DNA of 10,516 bases, from positions 1 to 10,516 of the forward strand of contig NZ_JBGSXS010000242.1 of NCBI RefSeq assembly GCF_041751335.1, given 5' to 3'. The notes below the pieces were generated by a model. The model searched no databases, had not been told where the DNA came from, and saw only the letters and a list, made by a program, of their open reading frames with translations. Numbering within the stretch: position 1 is the stretch's first letter; every line of letters starts with the position of its first letter. Source of the DNA: Aquiflexum sp041751335 (lineage in GTDB: Bacteria > Bacteroidota > Bacteroidia > Cytophagales > Cyclobacteriaceae). A program made the position numbers and the translations under genes. Positions 1 through 8,836 of the stretch are shown here, piece after piece.

Positions 1-1505
1 GAAATGTTTTGGAATGCATAAGGGAGATATCCATTTTCAAGATATTTAGATAGCAGGATTTTCTTTAAAGAAAGTGAGTCATAATGATTTTCAAGCAAGA
101 TTGGTTTTTTCTCATCATCAAGAACCGTATTCTTATTTAAAGCGCCACTTCCCAAAAGTATCAAAGATGTCTTGATATTATATTTGTTTGCGATTTGGAG
201 GATAGGCGACAAGTCCGAGTCAACCAATTCTTTGGCCTCTGACATTTCCTTTAAAACAGCCCTAATCAATAACAGCCTTGAATCCGGTTCAAATGGATCT
301 TCTTTTTTCAATTGGAACCAATGCATAAAAATCCGCTGAAAGCTTTTAGTCTCTTCAAAACTAAAATCTCCAGAAAGTTTTAAAGAAAAAATTGATTCTA
401 GCAATGTTTTAAATTCATTGAAACCTTTTCCCTCGACCAACCTGAAGATGTTAAATATCCCGTTTTTATTTATTGCTGTTCCGTTGGATATTTCTCTTTC
501 AAAGAGTTTTGCAATTACTTCCCCCAGTTCCTTTTCCGTAAATTTTCCAGTTAATTGATCCCAAGAATAGGTATTGAATAGGTGTATCCAATCTAGGTCT
601 TTATTCTCCTTCCTGCCATGATGTTTAGTTTCGTCCTCTTTGATTTCAGTTAGTATAGCATGAAATTTTTGGTATTTCGATCTTACATATTCTTTTTGTT
701 CTAATGCGCTGACTAGAACATTCATGAGTTGAAGAAAACCAATGTTATAATGATCAGCTGTCTGCCTTAAGATGCTTTCAGAAAATCTTAACCTATTAAA
801 TTCACTTCCTGATTCATCACTGAAAAATCCCAGAATAAAATAATTGATAGATCTTTCCAAGTCCTTATTTTGGGCCGAGATTTCAGCATTTTTGGAAATG
901 ATCTGTCCAATTGATGAACGGAACTCAATAATCCATTCTGAGTCCAAAGGTTCTAATACCTGAATCAGTTTGTCAAAGTAAGCGTTTGAAAGTCCAAAAG
1001 CCAACCGCTTCTTTGCCTCTTTGTTTCCCTTTATTTTTCTTATCAAAATGTTAAAATATCCAGGATTTGAATTAAAAATATGATCCATCAAATTTTCCAG
1101 ATCCAACCCTGCTTGAATCCAATAGGGCATGAAACCTCTCGTCAGGTAGAAAAACAATCCTTCACCAAAGAAAGAAAATGTACTTTTATTAAAATCCTCT
1201 ACCTTTAAAAAATCATAATTTTTAACTAATGATTTGGATAATTCGGATGACAATGCCATTCTGATTTTTTCCCCAAGATATCTTTCCAATTCAGATTGCT
1301 TGATCTGACCAATATCGATCACCAAGCTGTCTATTTCAAGATTCATTCCCCCAATAGCTTCTTCATTAAATACCCGATCCATTTCAGGCAAAATATGGGA
1401 CGCAAAAATCCGCTCAATTTGATTGTTGCATTGGGAGGCCAAATCCCTATTGGGATAACGGAGAGAAATGGTCGATTTTGCTATAATATTTGGATCTGCT
1501 CTCAT
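1..1505 (-). CDS. CIS tape-measure protein, N-terminal part (gene runs off the left edge)
   Basis: An open minus-strand frame has no stop from position 1505 to the left edge, giving about 501 codons. The start ATG at 1505..1503 overlaps the upstream stop as TGATG; an in-frame ATG at 1508 is an equally possible start. The N-terminus resembles the CIS tape-measure family: an I-F-A-S-H-I-L-P-E-M-D-R-V-F-N-E stretch, then LEIDSLVIDIG at about residues 56-66. A further family-like segment, RLAFGLSNAYFDKLIQVLEP, follows at about 167-186. An L-T-R-G-F-M-P-Y-W motif at 121-129 recurs as L-E-N-G-Y-L-P-Y at 489-496. These proteins are thought to fill the inner tube and set its length. I see no transmembrane segment or signal peptide. 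Position after the Afp12-like gene matches Afp14. The C-terminus is outside the window, so total length is unknown. The family call is from recalled motifs. Confidence 0.87.
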   Translation of the reverse strand, partial: MRADPNIIAKSTISLRYPNRDLASQCNNQIERIFASHILPEMDRVFNEEAIGGMNLEIDSLVIDIGQIKQSELERYLGEKIRMALSSELSKSLVKNYDFLKVEDFNKSTFSFFGEGLFFYLTRGFMPYWIQAGLDLENLMDHIFNSNPGYFNILIRKIKGNKEAKKRLAFGLSNAYFDKLIQVLEPLDSEWIIEFRSSIGQIISKNAEISAQNKDLERSINYFILGFFSDESGSEFNRLRFSESILRQTADHYNIGFLQLMNVLVSALEQKEYVRSKYQKFHAILTEIKEDETKHHGRKENKDLDWIHLFNTYSWDQLTGKFTEKELGEVIAKLFEREISNGTAINKNGIFNIFRLVEGKGFNEFKTLLESIFSLKLSGDFSFEETKSFQRIFMHWFQLKKEDPFEPDSRLLLIRAVLKEMSEAKELVDSDLSPILQIANKYNIKTSLILLGSGALNKNTVLDDEKKPILLENHYDSLSLKKILLSKYLENGYLPYAFQNI

Positions 1506-4378
1506 CATTCTCCCCCTTTTTTCCAATTCATTATCAACTGGGACAATTCCAAAGATGCTTTTTTGATTTTTTTCAAATTTGATTCTTTTTGATCAATCTT
1601 AAGATTTATCCAAACTTGATGGGCCTTTTCAAAAGCAATCATATCATCCAATCCCAACCAATAAACATTAGCCTCTATATGGGCAGGAACCCTTTCTGCA
1701 ATCAGGTCATGCATATATGACCTGAAACTTTTGTCTTGAAACCTGGCAGGCCAATCAGGCAATACAATACTTATTTTTTGATCAAAAAAATCTTCAGCAA
1801 ACTCAGATCTGTCCTCCAGTTTTCTATTTAGAATCACTCTTCTTTGGCAGTAATGCTTTTCCCCATGAAGGGTTCCTTTCAGCCGGATCATTTCTACTTC
1901 TTTCAAACCCAGCCTTCCCATTTCTTCCGCTTTGCCGGACATCAGTTTTGAAAGTTCTCGATTGCTTTGAAATATCTCTTCGAGTTCTTTGTCTGTTATT
2001 GTTTCATTCTCCTGTTCAGGAATATACGTAGCCAATAACTCCCCTTGTCCACCATGGACAGAGAGAATCCCATTTCCAAATTGATAATTTTTCTTTTCTT
2101 GAGAGTATTGATAGAAATCATCCATCAGCTTCTTTCTTTCCTCCTCATATGCCACCCATTTTGACTGAAATATTTTACGGTTATATTGATTTAGGATAAA
2201 AAAGCCCAATAAGCTTTTTTCCAAAAAAGACCGTAATAAAATGTGATCTACCAGATATAGACCTTCGGAATTGAGATTTGCTTTCCTAAAATAGGCAATT
2301 AAGCTATTTACCTTTTTGATTCCTTCAGATTCATCCATTCCTTCAAAAAGACTTACCCATTTATTACTTTCTTTCTGAAAAATCACCTCTATTAACTCTT
2401 TATTTTCTTTAAGCTTAGAAATCTTATACTTTCTATAATCAACCCCATTTGTCATCAGACATTTGAGACCGATGGGGCCAAAAAGAGGTGAAAATTCAAT
2501 TTCAGGAATGATTCCACTTTCATTGCTGTTTTTTTCATTTTCCGTAATATTTCGAAAGGATTTTACAAATTGTTCTTGTTCAACTTTGGATTTGAGGTAT
2601 TCCGTACTGGAATCTTCCCCCGTAGCATTCTTTAGAATCCCTTCCGAAACCAAAGTACCTTTTTGTTGAGGAATTCCGGTTTTGGACAACAGGATCTGTT
2701 CCAAACCTGACAAATCTTTCAATTGCTGTGCTTCTGTAAGAAATGTCCCCTTATTTTGATAATAATTCAGATCCTCCAATGCTATCAAAAGAGCCGATTT
2801 TCTTAGGAGCAATTCTTTTTTCAAATCGTGTATGTTGGAGATCAAATTAAGTTTCAAAGAAATTAGGAAAGGAAGTTCATCCAAGTTTTCACCAAATCTG
2901 GATAAGAGATGATCAAATAGTCTGTTTTTTCTATCCAAAAAATCATCATACGTTTCAAAGCTGAAAGAATTTTGGGAATTTGAATTTTCTTGTGGAGAAA
3001 TCAGAATTTGCTCTAAGTCTACCACGCTGGATAATTTTTGGGAAAAATAACTGACTTTTTCATCTATGTTATTTACACTAAAAAGTTGATCGAGATTTGA
3101 AAGCTGGGCAAGATAATTGGCTAAATGTTGCTCAAAAAATAATAAGTAGGCCCGAAGTTGTTTTACCGTAGCTTTTCTTTCCAAAGGTTCATGCTTGGAA
3201 ATCCCTTCTTTGCCCAAACCATAAATCAGAGGAAATTGATGTTGAATAGAAGTATATTTTCCGGGATCACGAAAATTCCCTTTCAATTTTTTATCAAAAT
3301 ATTCCTCCTGAAAATACTCCATCTGATAAGTCCGGTACCCTTTTGACCAGAATTCGAGTAAATAATTATTGACTCGGTTTTTATCAACATGGACACGGTT
3401 CCCATTTATAATTAACCTGATGGTCTCAAAAACCCCGTTCACGCTATCATCAAAATCAAGATTCACATATTCACCATCATTGAGTGAAAGGAATCTTAAG
3501 TCAGGATCAGAGTTTATTACAATGTTGAGTAATTTTTCTACTCCCCTTACTTTGGTCAATATCCTTTGTATTTGATCTTTGTGAATTTCGGTTTTTCTTT
3601 CTTTGAGTTCTGAATTTTTTATAAAACCTGATTTAAGGCGAGGTCCCGAAAAGATTTCTTCAAGGGATAGATTTTCCTGAATCATTTCTCCAATACTGGA
3701 AAATGCTACAGGGTTGTATAAAAAAACTTCTAGATTGAATAAAATTTCAGCAAGGATTTGGTCAGAGTCTCCATTTTCAAGAATATTTATATTTATCTCA
3801 AGCTTGAATGGAACAGGTTTTAGTAAAACTACTTTTTCAAAGTCCTCTCCTATATTTCTGTTTTTAGCTAGAAAAGTATGGAGCTTATCCAAAAAGATAT
3901 TTTCTTTTTTTGGGTTTCTTTTGAGGCTTTTCTGGAAAGCCAAAGAGGGCATGATGACAATTTCACTTATACCAGTCAAACTTTCTTCCCTATCATAATT
4001 TCTGATTGGTTTGATCCATGCGTTTTGTATCTCCTCCAAACGATCGATAAGAATTTTGCGAAAATCATTTGAAGTAACAGCATGTCTGCTATAAATCATC
4101 CTTGGGGAGTAAAAAGCATTATTTCGGGCGTCCAAAGGTTGGTTTTTGCGAAATGTCAGCAATTCCTGCACATCAAAGGAAGTCCGGTAGGCAAGATCGG
4201 TCAAAGCAAAACAAAGCTGCTCCAATATGGTAACACCTGGATCATGAGCGTTGTAATCTGTCCAAATCCCTCCACTTAGTTTCTGTGTATATTCCAACCC
4301 CTTGTCTTTCAAATAATTGAAATCCATGGTGCTTTTCAGCAGCTCTTTTTTTGAAAAACTATTGGAGCTTTCAGACAT
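1505..4378 (-). CDS. Afp12-like CIS baseplate protein
   Basis: This 957-residue protein matches the length and recalled landmarks of Afp12-type baseplate subunits (about 950-1000 residues). Near the N-terminus is W-T-D-Y-N-A-H-D-P-G-V-T-I-L-E at residues 39-53, followed by LCFALTDLAYRT. In the middle, about 375-435, is a TSIQHQFPLIYGLG segment followed by FFEQHLANYLAQL. An EGLYLVDHILLRSF segment lies at roughly 703-717. The C-terminal region starts near 866 with ISIVLPDWPARF and continues to VPAHIEANVYWL and FEKAHQVWI. In Afp/PVC particles the equivalent protein forms part of the baseplate wedge around the spike. No membrane segments are apparent, and charged helical stretches occur in the middle third. 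The start lies 2 bases after the preceding stop, and the end overlaps the tape-measure start. It has no classical T6SS TssF or TssG match that I can see. Confidence 0.9.
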   Translation of the reverse strand: MSESSNSFSKKELLKSTMDFNYLKDKGLEYTQKLSGGIWTDYNAHDPGVTILEQLCFALTDLAYRTSFDVQELLTFRKNQPLDARNNAFYSPRMIYSRHAVTSNDFRKILIDRLEEIQNAWIKPIRNYDREESLTGISEIVIMPSLAFQKSLKRNPKKENIFLDKLHTFLAKNRNIGEDFEKVVLLKPVPFKLEININILENGDSDQILAEILFNLEVFLYNPVAFSSIGEMIQENLSLEEIFSGPRLKSGFIKNSELKERKTEIHKDQIQRILTKVRGVEKLLNIVINSDPDLRFLSLNDGEYVNLDFDDSVNGVFETIRLIINGNRVHVDKNRVNNYLLEFWSKGYRTYQMEYFQEEYFDKKLKGNFRDPGKYTSIQHQFPLIYGLGKEGISKHEPLERKATVKQLRAYLLFFEQHLANYLAQLSNLDQLFSVNNIDEKVSYFSQKLSSVVDLEQILISPQENSNSQNSFSFETYDDFLDRKNRLFDHLLSRFGENLDELPFLISLKLNLISNIHDLKKELLLRKSALLIALEDLNYYQNKGTFLTEAQQLKDLSGLEQILLSKTGIPQQKGTLVSEGILKNATGEDSSTEYLKSKVEQEQFVKSFRNITENEKNSNESGIIPEIEFSPLFGPIGLKCLMTNGVDYRKYKISKLKENKELIEVIFQKESNKWVSLFEGMDESEGIKKVNSLIAYFRKANLNSEGLYLVDHILLRSFLEKSLLGFFILNQYNRKIFQSKWVAYEEERKKLMDDFYQYSQEKKNYQFGNGILSVHGGQGELLATYIPEQENETITDKELEEIFQSNRELSKLMSGKAEEMGRLGLKEVEMIRLKGTLHGEKHYCQRRVILNRKLEDRSEFAEDFFDQKISIVLPDWPARFQDKSFRSYMHDLIAERVPAHIEANVYWLGLDDMIAFEKAHQVWINLKIDQKESNLKKIKKASLELSQLIMNWKKGGE
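1510..1516 (-). promoter_or_regulatory. Purine-rich ribosome binding site for the tape-measure gene
   Basis: Read on the minus strand, GGGGGAG lies just before ATGATG, inside the last codons (Gly-Gly-Glu) of the upstream Afp12-like gene. Its GGAG core is 1 base from the ATG at 1508 and 4 bases from the ATG at 1505. The spacing favours 1505 as the start. Most genes here lack such a site, which suggests re-initiation by ribosomes finishing the upstream gene. Confidence 0.5.
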
Positions 4379-4380
4379 AG

Positions 4381-5148
4381 CTATTCTTCATCAATAAAGT
4401 TATTGTCCCATAATTTGGCAATCTTAAAAATGATCTGACTTCCATCACCATAATTGCTCATAGTTTTGATCTGCAATCTGAAATCAAAAGTTTCACCGAA
4501 CCATCTTAGGTTTATTTTATTCCATCTATTCCACCAAGCGCCGTAATACCCACAGGTTTTGTTGATTTTGGATTTTGAATTGCCATAAGTACTGATTGCT
4601 GTTGCATGCATTAGGGCATATTTCCCTTTGTGTTTTTTTCCTGCATAAGCCATTATTTCGTATGCATGGCAGCCTGTCAGTCCATCAAGGATATCATGCC
4701 ATTTTCCGTCAGCAGGTACTTTCCCCTCTTTGAAAGTACCCATTCTCCCTTTTGAAGCAACAAGGCCCTCCACCTCAAGTTTTTGCTTTGGAAATAAAGT
4801 ACCGATTCCCACATTTCCTCCCGTCTCAAAGTATATGGTAGGCCAATCGTTGTTATCCTCTTTGATGATTAGTCCTTTGTTTTCACCTTTGCTATTTACG
4901 ATAAGCCAGGATGCTTTCTTGTCTTTGATATTTTCATAAAAACTGAGCAGCTTTTGTTCATCACCTGCCGGAAATACCATTAAACCATCCACATCATTTT
5001 TGCTGATACCATCATCGACCTTATTGAACATCGAGTCAATCAAGATGGCAAAATGATTTTCATTGGGCAGCATACCGTTTTTGAAATATTTTTTCAGTTG
5101 CTCCCTATCATTGATAATGACTTTATTCTGATGGCTTTGTTTTTCCAT
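4381..5148 (-). CDS. Putative tail-fibre/adhesin-like protein of the CIS
   Basis: This 255-residue protein has three visible parts. Residues about 12-60 carry a Y-F-K-N-G-M-L-P-N-E / F-A-I-L-I-D-S-M-F-N-K-V-D-D-G-I pattern that I associate with Bacteroidota phage-tail and CIS fibre-like proteins. Residues 111-117 are GNVGIGT, followed by P-K-Q-K-L-E-V-E-G. This is the short motif common where trimeric tail fibres lead into a C-terminal domain. Residues about 132-250 form a compact domain rich in aromatics, with five tryptophans between residues 205 and 216, and it ends in I-A-K-L-W-D-N-N. No signal peptide or membrane segment is seen. The gene sits between the Afp11-like and Afp12-like genes, 39 bases after one and 2 before the other. 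It may be a receptor-binding fibre, a baseplate accessory or a surface decoration. The fibre-like N-terminal half is moderately supported; the role of the C-terminal domain is unknown to me. Confidence 0.7.
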   Translation of the reverse strand: MEKQSHQNKVIINDREQLKKYFKNGMLPNENHFAILIDSMFNKVDDGISKNDVDGLMVFPAGDEQKLLSFYENIKDKKASWLIVNSKGENKGLIIKEDNNDWPTIYFETGGNVGIGTLFPKQKLEVEGLVASKGRMGTFKEGKVPADGKWHDILDGLTGCHAYEIMAYAGKKHKGKYALMHATAISTYGNSKSKINKTCGYYGAWWNRWNKINLRWFGETFDFRLQIKTMSNYGDGSQIIFKIAKLWDNNFIDEE

Positions 5149-5187
5149 AAAATCAGATTTCGATTTCTTTTTGGTTCAATTTTTTAC

Positions 5188-8100
5188 TTAAGTCCTCTCA
5201 ATTACTACGAAATCAGAATCAATGGACAAATCTCCAATACTTGCATATTCGGGATCCAAAATTGTCGGATCAGTAATTGGATTAATTTGATGATTATCCG
5301 CAGAAATAAGCACTGCGTATGGAGAAATTGTCCTTAATATTTCAATATTCCTTCCGTGATATTTTATCGCAGTATCGATCACATTAAATGCCCCCTGAAC
5401 TTCCACTAACTGCAATACAGAAAGCTGCGTGACAAAATCTATATATTCACGGCTTTCAATAAAAGTCAATATTTCAGATTTAGAAATGGCGTAAAAGTTT
5501 TCGGCGTTTTTTCGATTATAGGTAGAAGAGGAGGACAAAAACGTAATCAGTTCATTATTGAGCTTATCTCTGTAATATCCTGATTGTTGTTGAAATTCTT
5601 TGGTGAACTTGACACTACACCTAACCTTAAGCTTTTCAAATACCGGGTTTGAAACCTCAAATCTTGCAAAAGCAGAGGTTTTGGACAAAAGATGATCTTT
5701 CATCCGGCCCAATAGTTCATAAGGCACTCTTCTATTAATTGCACGCCCTAAAGATTCCGACCGCGGAATCACAACTATCTGAAGACTTGTTCCTTTAATT
5801 AATTTATCAGGGAATGTACTTCTGCTGTAAACAAAAACCCTTTCTATTTCAGGGAATTGGTCTAAAATAATCCTCTCAAAATCCCAATTGGTAGAGGCCC
5901 TGTTTTTATGCCTAAGAATTTCACTGGACCTTAAATAATAATCTTTTTCAGAATCCACAGAATTGGAAAAAATTTTTAAATCATAAATTCCGTTCGAATT
6001 GATATTGGAATTTCCACCAATCAATTCAATTTTTTTGACTTTTGCTTCTTTCTCAATTTCATTCCTGGTTTCTTCAACCTGAATTTTTTCTTTAACTCTA
6101 AAAGCATTCACGAAAACATTTTTTATTTTGGAGTTTAAATCGGTTTGTCCGTCAAATGCAACCCTAATCCAAAATTTACCACTTGAAAGCCTTGTATTGG
6201 ATAAATTAATGGTTCCCGGTATTTTTATTTTTACTACTCCCGATTTAACCATTCCTTTGGTGCTGTCTTCAAGAAGCATATCCTCTAAAGAATTCCACCT
6301 GTTTTTATCAAGGTATTCCCAATATAAATCAGGAGATCTAATAGCGGATATGGGATAAATTGCCTCTTCAAGTTCAAAACCAATATTGAGGGTCTCATTG
6401 GCTTTTACGTCAGTCAGGCCAATGAGAAGATTTCCTTTGTGCTTGATCTGGGGCATTAAATAAGAAAATGATTCCAGGGAGGCAGGGTAAACCTGTACAT
6501 GACCAAAAGGATAGATATGGAAAAGTTTGATATTAACCGATTTGGTGATTTTACCCCTTGAGATATTTTCTTTGGTGTAATTTTTATAATCAACTAATAG
6601 ATGTTCCAAAACTGGCGTATAGGGCTGTTTTGGTAGTTCCACTTTCCTTCTTTTGAACCTACTCTTTTGCATGGAAATATCTGCAAAAAGTTCTGAATAG
6701 ATATGATGACCAAAAGCCTGATAAGGTTTGCTCAAAGAAAAAATGACTGCAAGGTCATTTTTATCCCTCTCTTCAGACAACAACCCCGGGGCTTTTTCCA
6801 CATCAAAACTTTCCAGATCCACTTCTACTCTTTTGAGGGGCAATAAGTAAAACCCATCCTCTCTTTCCTCAGATTCAAAAAGGCTGAACTCCTGAAAGGA
6901 TTTATGATGCTTGACTTGCTTTTTCCCTCTTTGCACTAATATTTCAGATACAAAATCCTGATCGTCAAATCTCTGGGGATATGCGCTATAATATTCCTTA
7001 AAGCCGTTTCTAATGAGGGGTAACCCGCTCCATTTAAAGTTGAAAATGAGTTCTGAGAGATACTTAGAAATAAGATATGGATTGCTGACTTTGAGTTTTG
7101 ATCCCACGTCGGGCAAAGGACCAAAAGGTTGGAAAGGGCTTCCGATATCCAAATCTCCCAATTGGTTGGAAATCTGTATTTGTTCCACATCTGATACCTG
7201 AACCTCAATGGCCACCTCTTCAACCTCAAGTAACTGCAATAATCGGTAAGGGGGAAGAGAAGCCTCATTGTTGATCAATACCTTTAAAATAGGCCATTCC
7301 GATTCATAATTCCCCCCATGGGTTTCAATGTTATAAATGGCCGGACTTGGTTCGTTTTTGGCAAGTTCAAAAACAAACACGATACTTTTTTCAGTCCGAT
7401 TGAATGTAATTGAAAAACCTGGAAGATCACTCCATCCTTTCAAGGTAGAATAGGATAATCTGAAAGAATCCAACAAGAATAACTTAACAAAAGAAGCCAA
7501 ATCATTATTTCCATTTTTCTCTTGGTTTTCATCCTTCCCTTGAAGCTTTTCTTTCAAAATTCTTAATTTTTTCAATTCAAACTCAAAAGCAGATAAAGAA
7601 CTTTCCGATAAACTGATGCTTACAATGGCTTTGAAATTACCATTTTCAACTATCAGCACCGGGGAAGAAATGGCAATTCCAATATTGCTTTCCCAAAGTG
7701 TACGGTCAGAAATTCCTTTTAAATGTTGATCTTCTCCCAAAGAAGTCGGAAACCTTTCTTGGTTATTTATTTTTAGGTTGACCTTGGGCGTTATAATTCC
7801 ATCATACAGCAATCCATCATAAATGATATTTAGATAGGTACCATCTTCAATCCTAGCTTCTGAAAAGGGTGTATAGAAGCTTTTGAATAAGGTTCGTATT
7901 TCCGCAATTTTTGCTTGGCTGACCCATTCACCATAAATACTTTCAAAATCAATTTCCTGCTTATTGTCAAAAATCAATTTTACTTGCTGACCCTCTGGAA
8001 TAAATAAATTTTCCGCACCTGTGACAATTGATTGCAGACCAATGATTGCTGTACTGGGTTTTTTCTTTTTGGGCTTTTGTTCAAGAAGTTTTTTATAATA

Positions 8101-8817
8101 AAAGTCCAGATGTTTTTGGGTAAATTCATTGACATCCTTCTGAATTTCCTCAAAAAGTTTGAAAAAAGTAACCAATAGTCCAATATGTGGATGGTGAAAT
8201 TGACTTTCAAACAATTCGGTTTCAAATCTGTCTGCTGCTATTTTTTTTACAAAAAGCAAACTTTTAAATACAGACTTAAATGCCTCTGAAAGCATGATAT
8301 CCTGATCTTTTTCCTGGAAAAAAGTATAGGAAATCCCTAAATCTTTTGCATTTATTGTTTTTTGTTTCGTCAGAACTTTGGCAAGATCATCATGCAAATA
8401 TTTTAGGCTGTTTTGAATTTCCTGTAATAATGGACCGGAAAAATTTGAATCTACCAACAAATCATTCCAGTTTTTGATATAATTGGCCAACTGTAAAATA
8501 TTGGTAGCAAGGGCCTCTTCCAATTCAGTTTTTTGAAAATCATTGGACTCATTAAGTTTGTACAGCAATGAATCGTGTTTAGTCTTGAATGGTTGAATGT
8601 CAGTTCCTGCAATCATAGCTATAACAAAAAGAGGATCATTCATAAAAAATGGCTTCCAGTTATTTGATGTCCGGTCATTAAAATCAAAATACCTGACTCT
8701 TTCTGCATACTCAATTGTAAAACGCAGAAGATCAAGCATAGAACGTTCATCCACTAAAAAGTAATCCCTTTCTAATGCTTTTTGAAACCTTCCACTTTGA
8801 CTGACTCCTTGCCCCAT
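5188..8817 (-). CDS. Afp11-like (gp6/gpJ-type) CIS baseplate wedge protein
   Basis: This 1209-residue protein looks like the large baseplate subunit of Bacteroidota CIS. The N-terminal segment around residues 18-60 (DYFLVDERSMLDLLRFTIEY, then W-K-P-F-F) has the typical opening. Residues 236-245 are HLDFYYKKLL, followed by a basic linker K-P-K-K-K-K-P at 248-254 and a LFIPEGQQVKLIF segment at 271-283. A long beta-rich middle includes SRGKITKSVNIKLFHIYPFG near 750-775. The C-terminal gpJ-like part has LRSSEILRHKNRASTNWDFE at 962-981, then FPEIERVFVYSR, and KLKVRCSVKFTKEF near 1060. In Afp, Afp11 is the gp6-like wedge protein that links the spike hub to the sheath. No signal peptide or membrane segment is seen. 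A 19-base gap follows the gp25 gene, with an A-rich leader instead of a Shine-Dalgarno site. Confidence 0.92.
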   Translation of the reverse strand: MGQGVSQSGRFQKALERDYFLVDERSMLDLLRFTIEYAERVRYFDFNDRTSNNWKPFFMNDPLFVIAMIAGTDIQPFKTKHDSLLYKLNESNDFQKTELEEALATNILQLANYIKNWNDLLVDSNFSGPLLQEIQNSLKYLHDDLAKVLTKQKTINAKDLGISYTFFQEKDQDIMLSEAFKSVFKSLLFVKKIAADRFETELFESQFHHPHIGLLVTFFKLFEEIQKDVNEFTQKHLDFYYKKLLEQKPKKKKPSTAIIGLQSIVTGAENLFIPEGQQVKLIFDNKQEIDFESIYGEWVSQAKIAEIRTLFKSFYTPFSEARIEDGTYLNIIYDGLLYDGIITPKVNLKINNQERFPTSLGEDQHLKGISDRTLWESNIGIAISSPVLIVENGNFKAIVSISLSESSLSAFEFELKKLRILKEKLQGKDENQEKNGNNDLASFVKLFLLDSFRLSYSTLKGWSDLPGFSITFNRTEKSIVFVFELAKNEPSPAIYNIETHGGNYESEWPILKVLINNEASLPPYRLLQLLEVEEVAIEVQVSDVEQIQISNQLGDLDIGSPFQPFGPLPDVGSKLKVSNPYLISKYLSELIFNFKWSGLPLIRNGFKEYYSAYPQRFDDQDFVSEILVQRGKKQVKHHKSFQEFSLFESEEREDGFYLLPLKRVEVDLESFDVEKAPGLLSEERDKNDLAVIFSLSKPYQAFGHHIYSELFADISMQKSRFKRRKVELPKQPYTPVLEHLLVDYKNYTKENISRGKITKSVNIKLFHIYPFGHVQVYPASLESFSYLMPQIKHKGNLLIGLTDVKANETLNIGFELEEAIYPISAIRSPDLYWEYLDKNRWNSLEDMLLEDSTKGMVKSGVVKIKIPGTINLSNTRLSSGKFWIRVAFDGQTDLNSKIKNVFVNAFRVKEKIQVEETRNEIEKEAKVKKIELIGGNSNINSNGIYDLKIFSNSVDSEKDYYLRSSEILRHKNRASTNWDFERIILDQFPEIERVFVYSRSTFPDKLIKGTSLQIVVIPRSESLGRAINRRVPYELLGRMKDHLLSKTSAFARFEVSNPVFEKLKVRCSVKFTKEFQQQSGYYRDKLNNELITFLSSSSTYNRKNAENFYAISKSEILTFIESREYIDFVTQLSVLQLVEVQGAFNVIDTAIKYHGRNIEILRTISPYAVLISADNHQINPITDPTILDPEYASIGDLSIDSDFVVIERT

Positions 8818-8818
8818 A

Positions 8819-8834
8819 TTTTTTTGTTTTTTTT
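8819..8834 (-). promoter_or_regulatory. A-rich translation leader of the Afp11-like gene
   Basis: The short gap before the ATG at 8817 reads, on the minus strand, as eight A, one C and seven A, then T and the ATG. There is no purine GGAG core. Unstructured A-rich leaders are a known alternative to Shine-Dalgarno sites in Bacteroidota. I infer that this one supports initiation independent of upstream anti-SD pairing. Confidence 0.45.
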
Positions 8835-8836
8835 AC

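Noticed and set aside
1296..1592. Plus-strand 98-residue frame across the Afp12-like / tape-measure junction
   Set aside because: It lies antisense to the overlap of two coupled genes that both show family motifs; the translation is low-complexity and unrecognised.
6936..7268. Minus-strand 110-residue frame inside the Afp11-like gene
   Set aside because: Fully contained in another frame of a well-supported 1209-residue gene, with no recognisable motif and no start signal.
8819..8834. Possible terminator from the T-rich tract between the gp25 and Afp11-like genes
   Set aside because: On the transcribed strand the tract is A-rich, not U-rich, and no GC-rich hairpin precedes it, so it does not look like a terminator for this operon.
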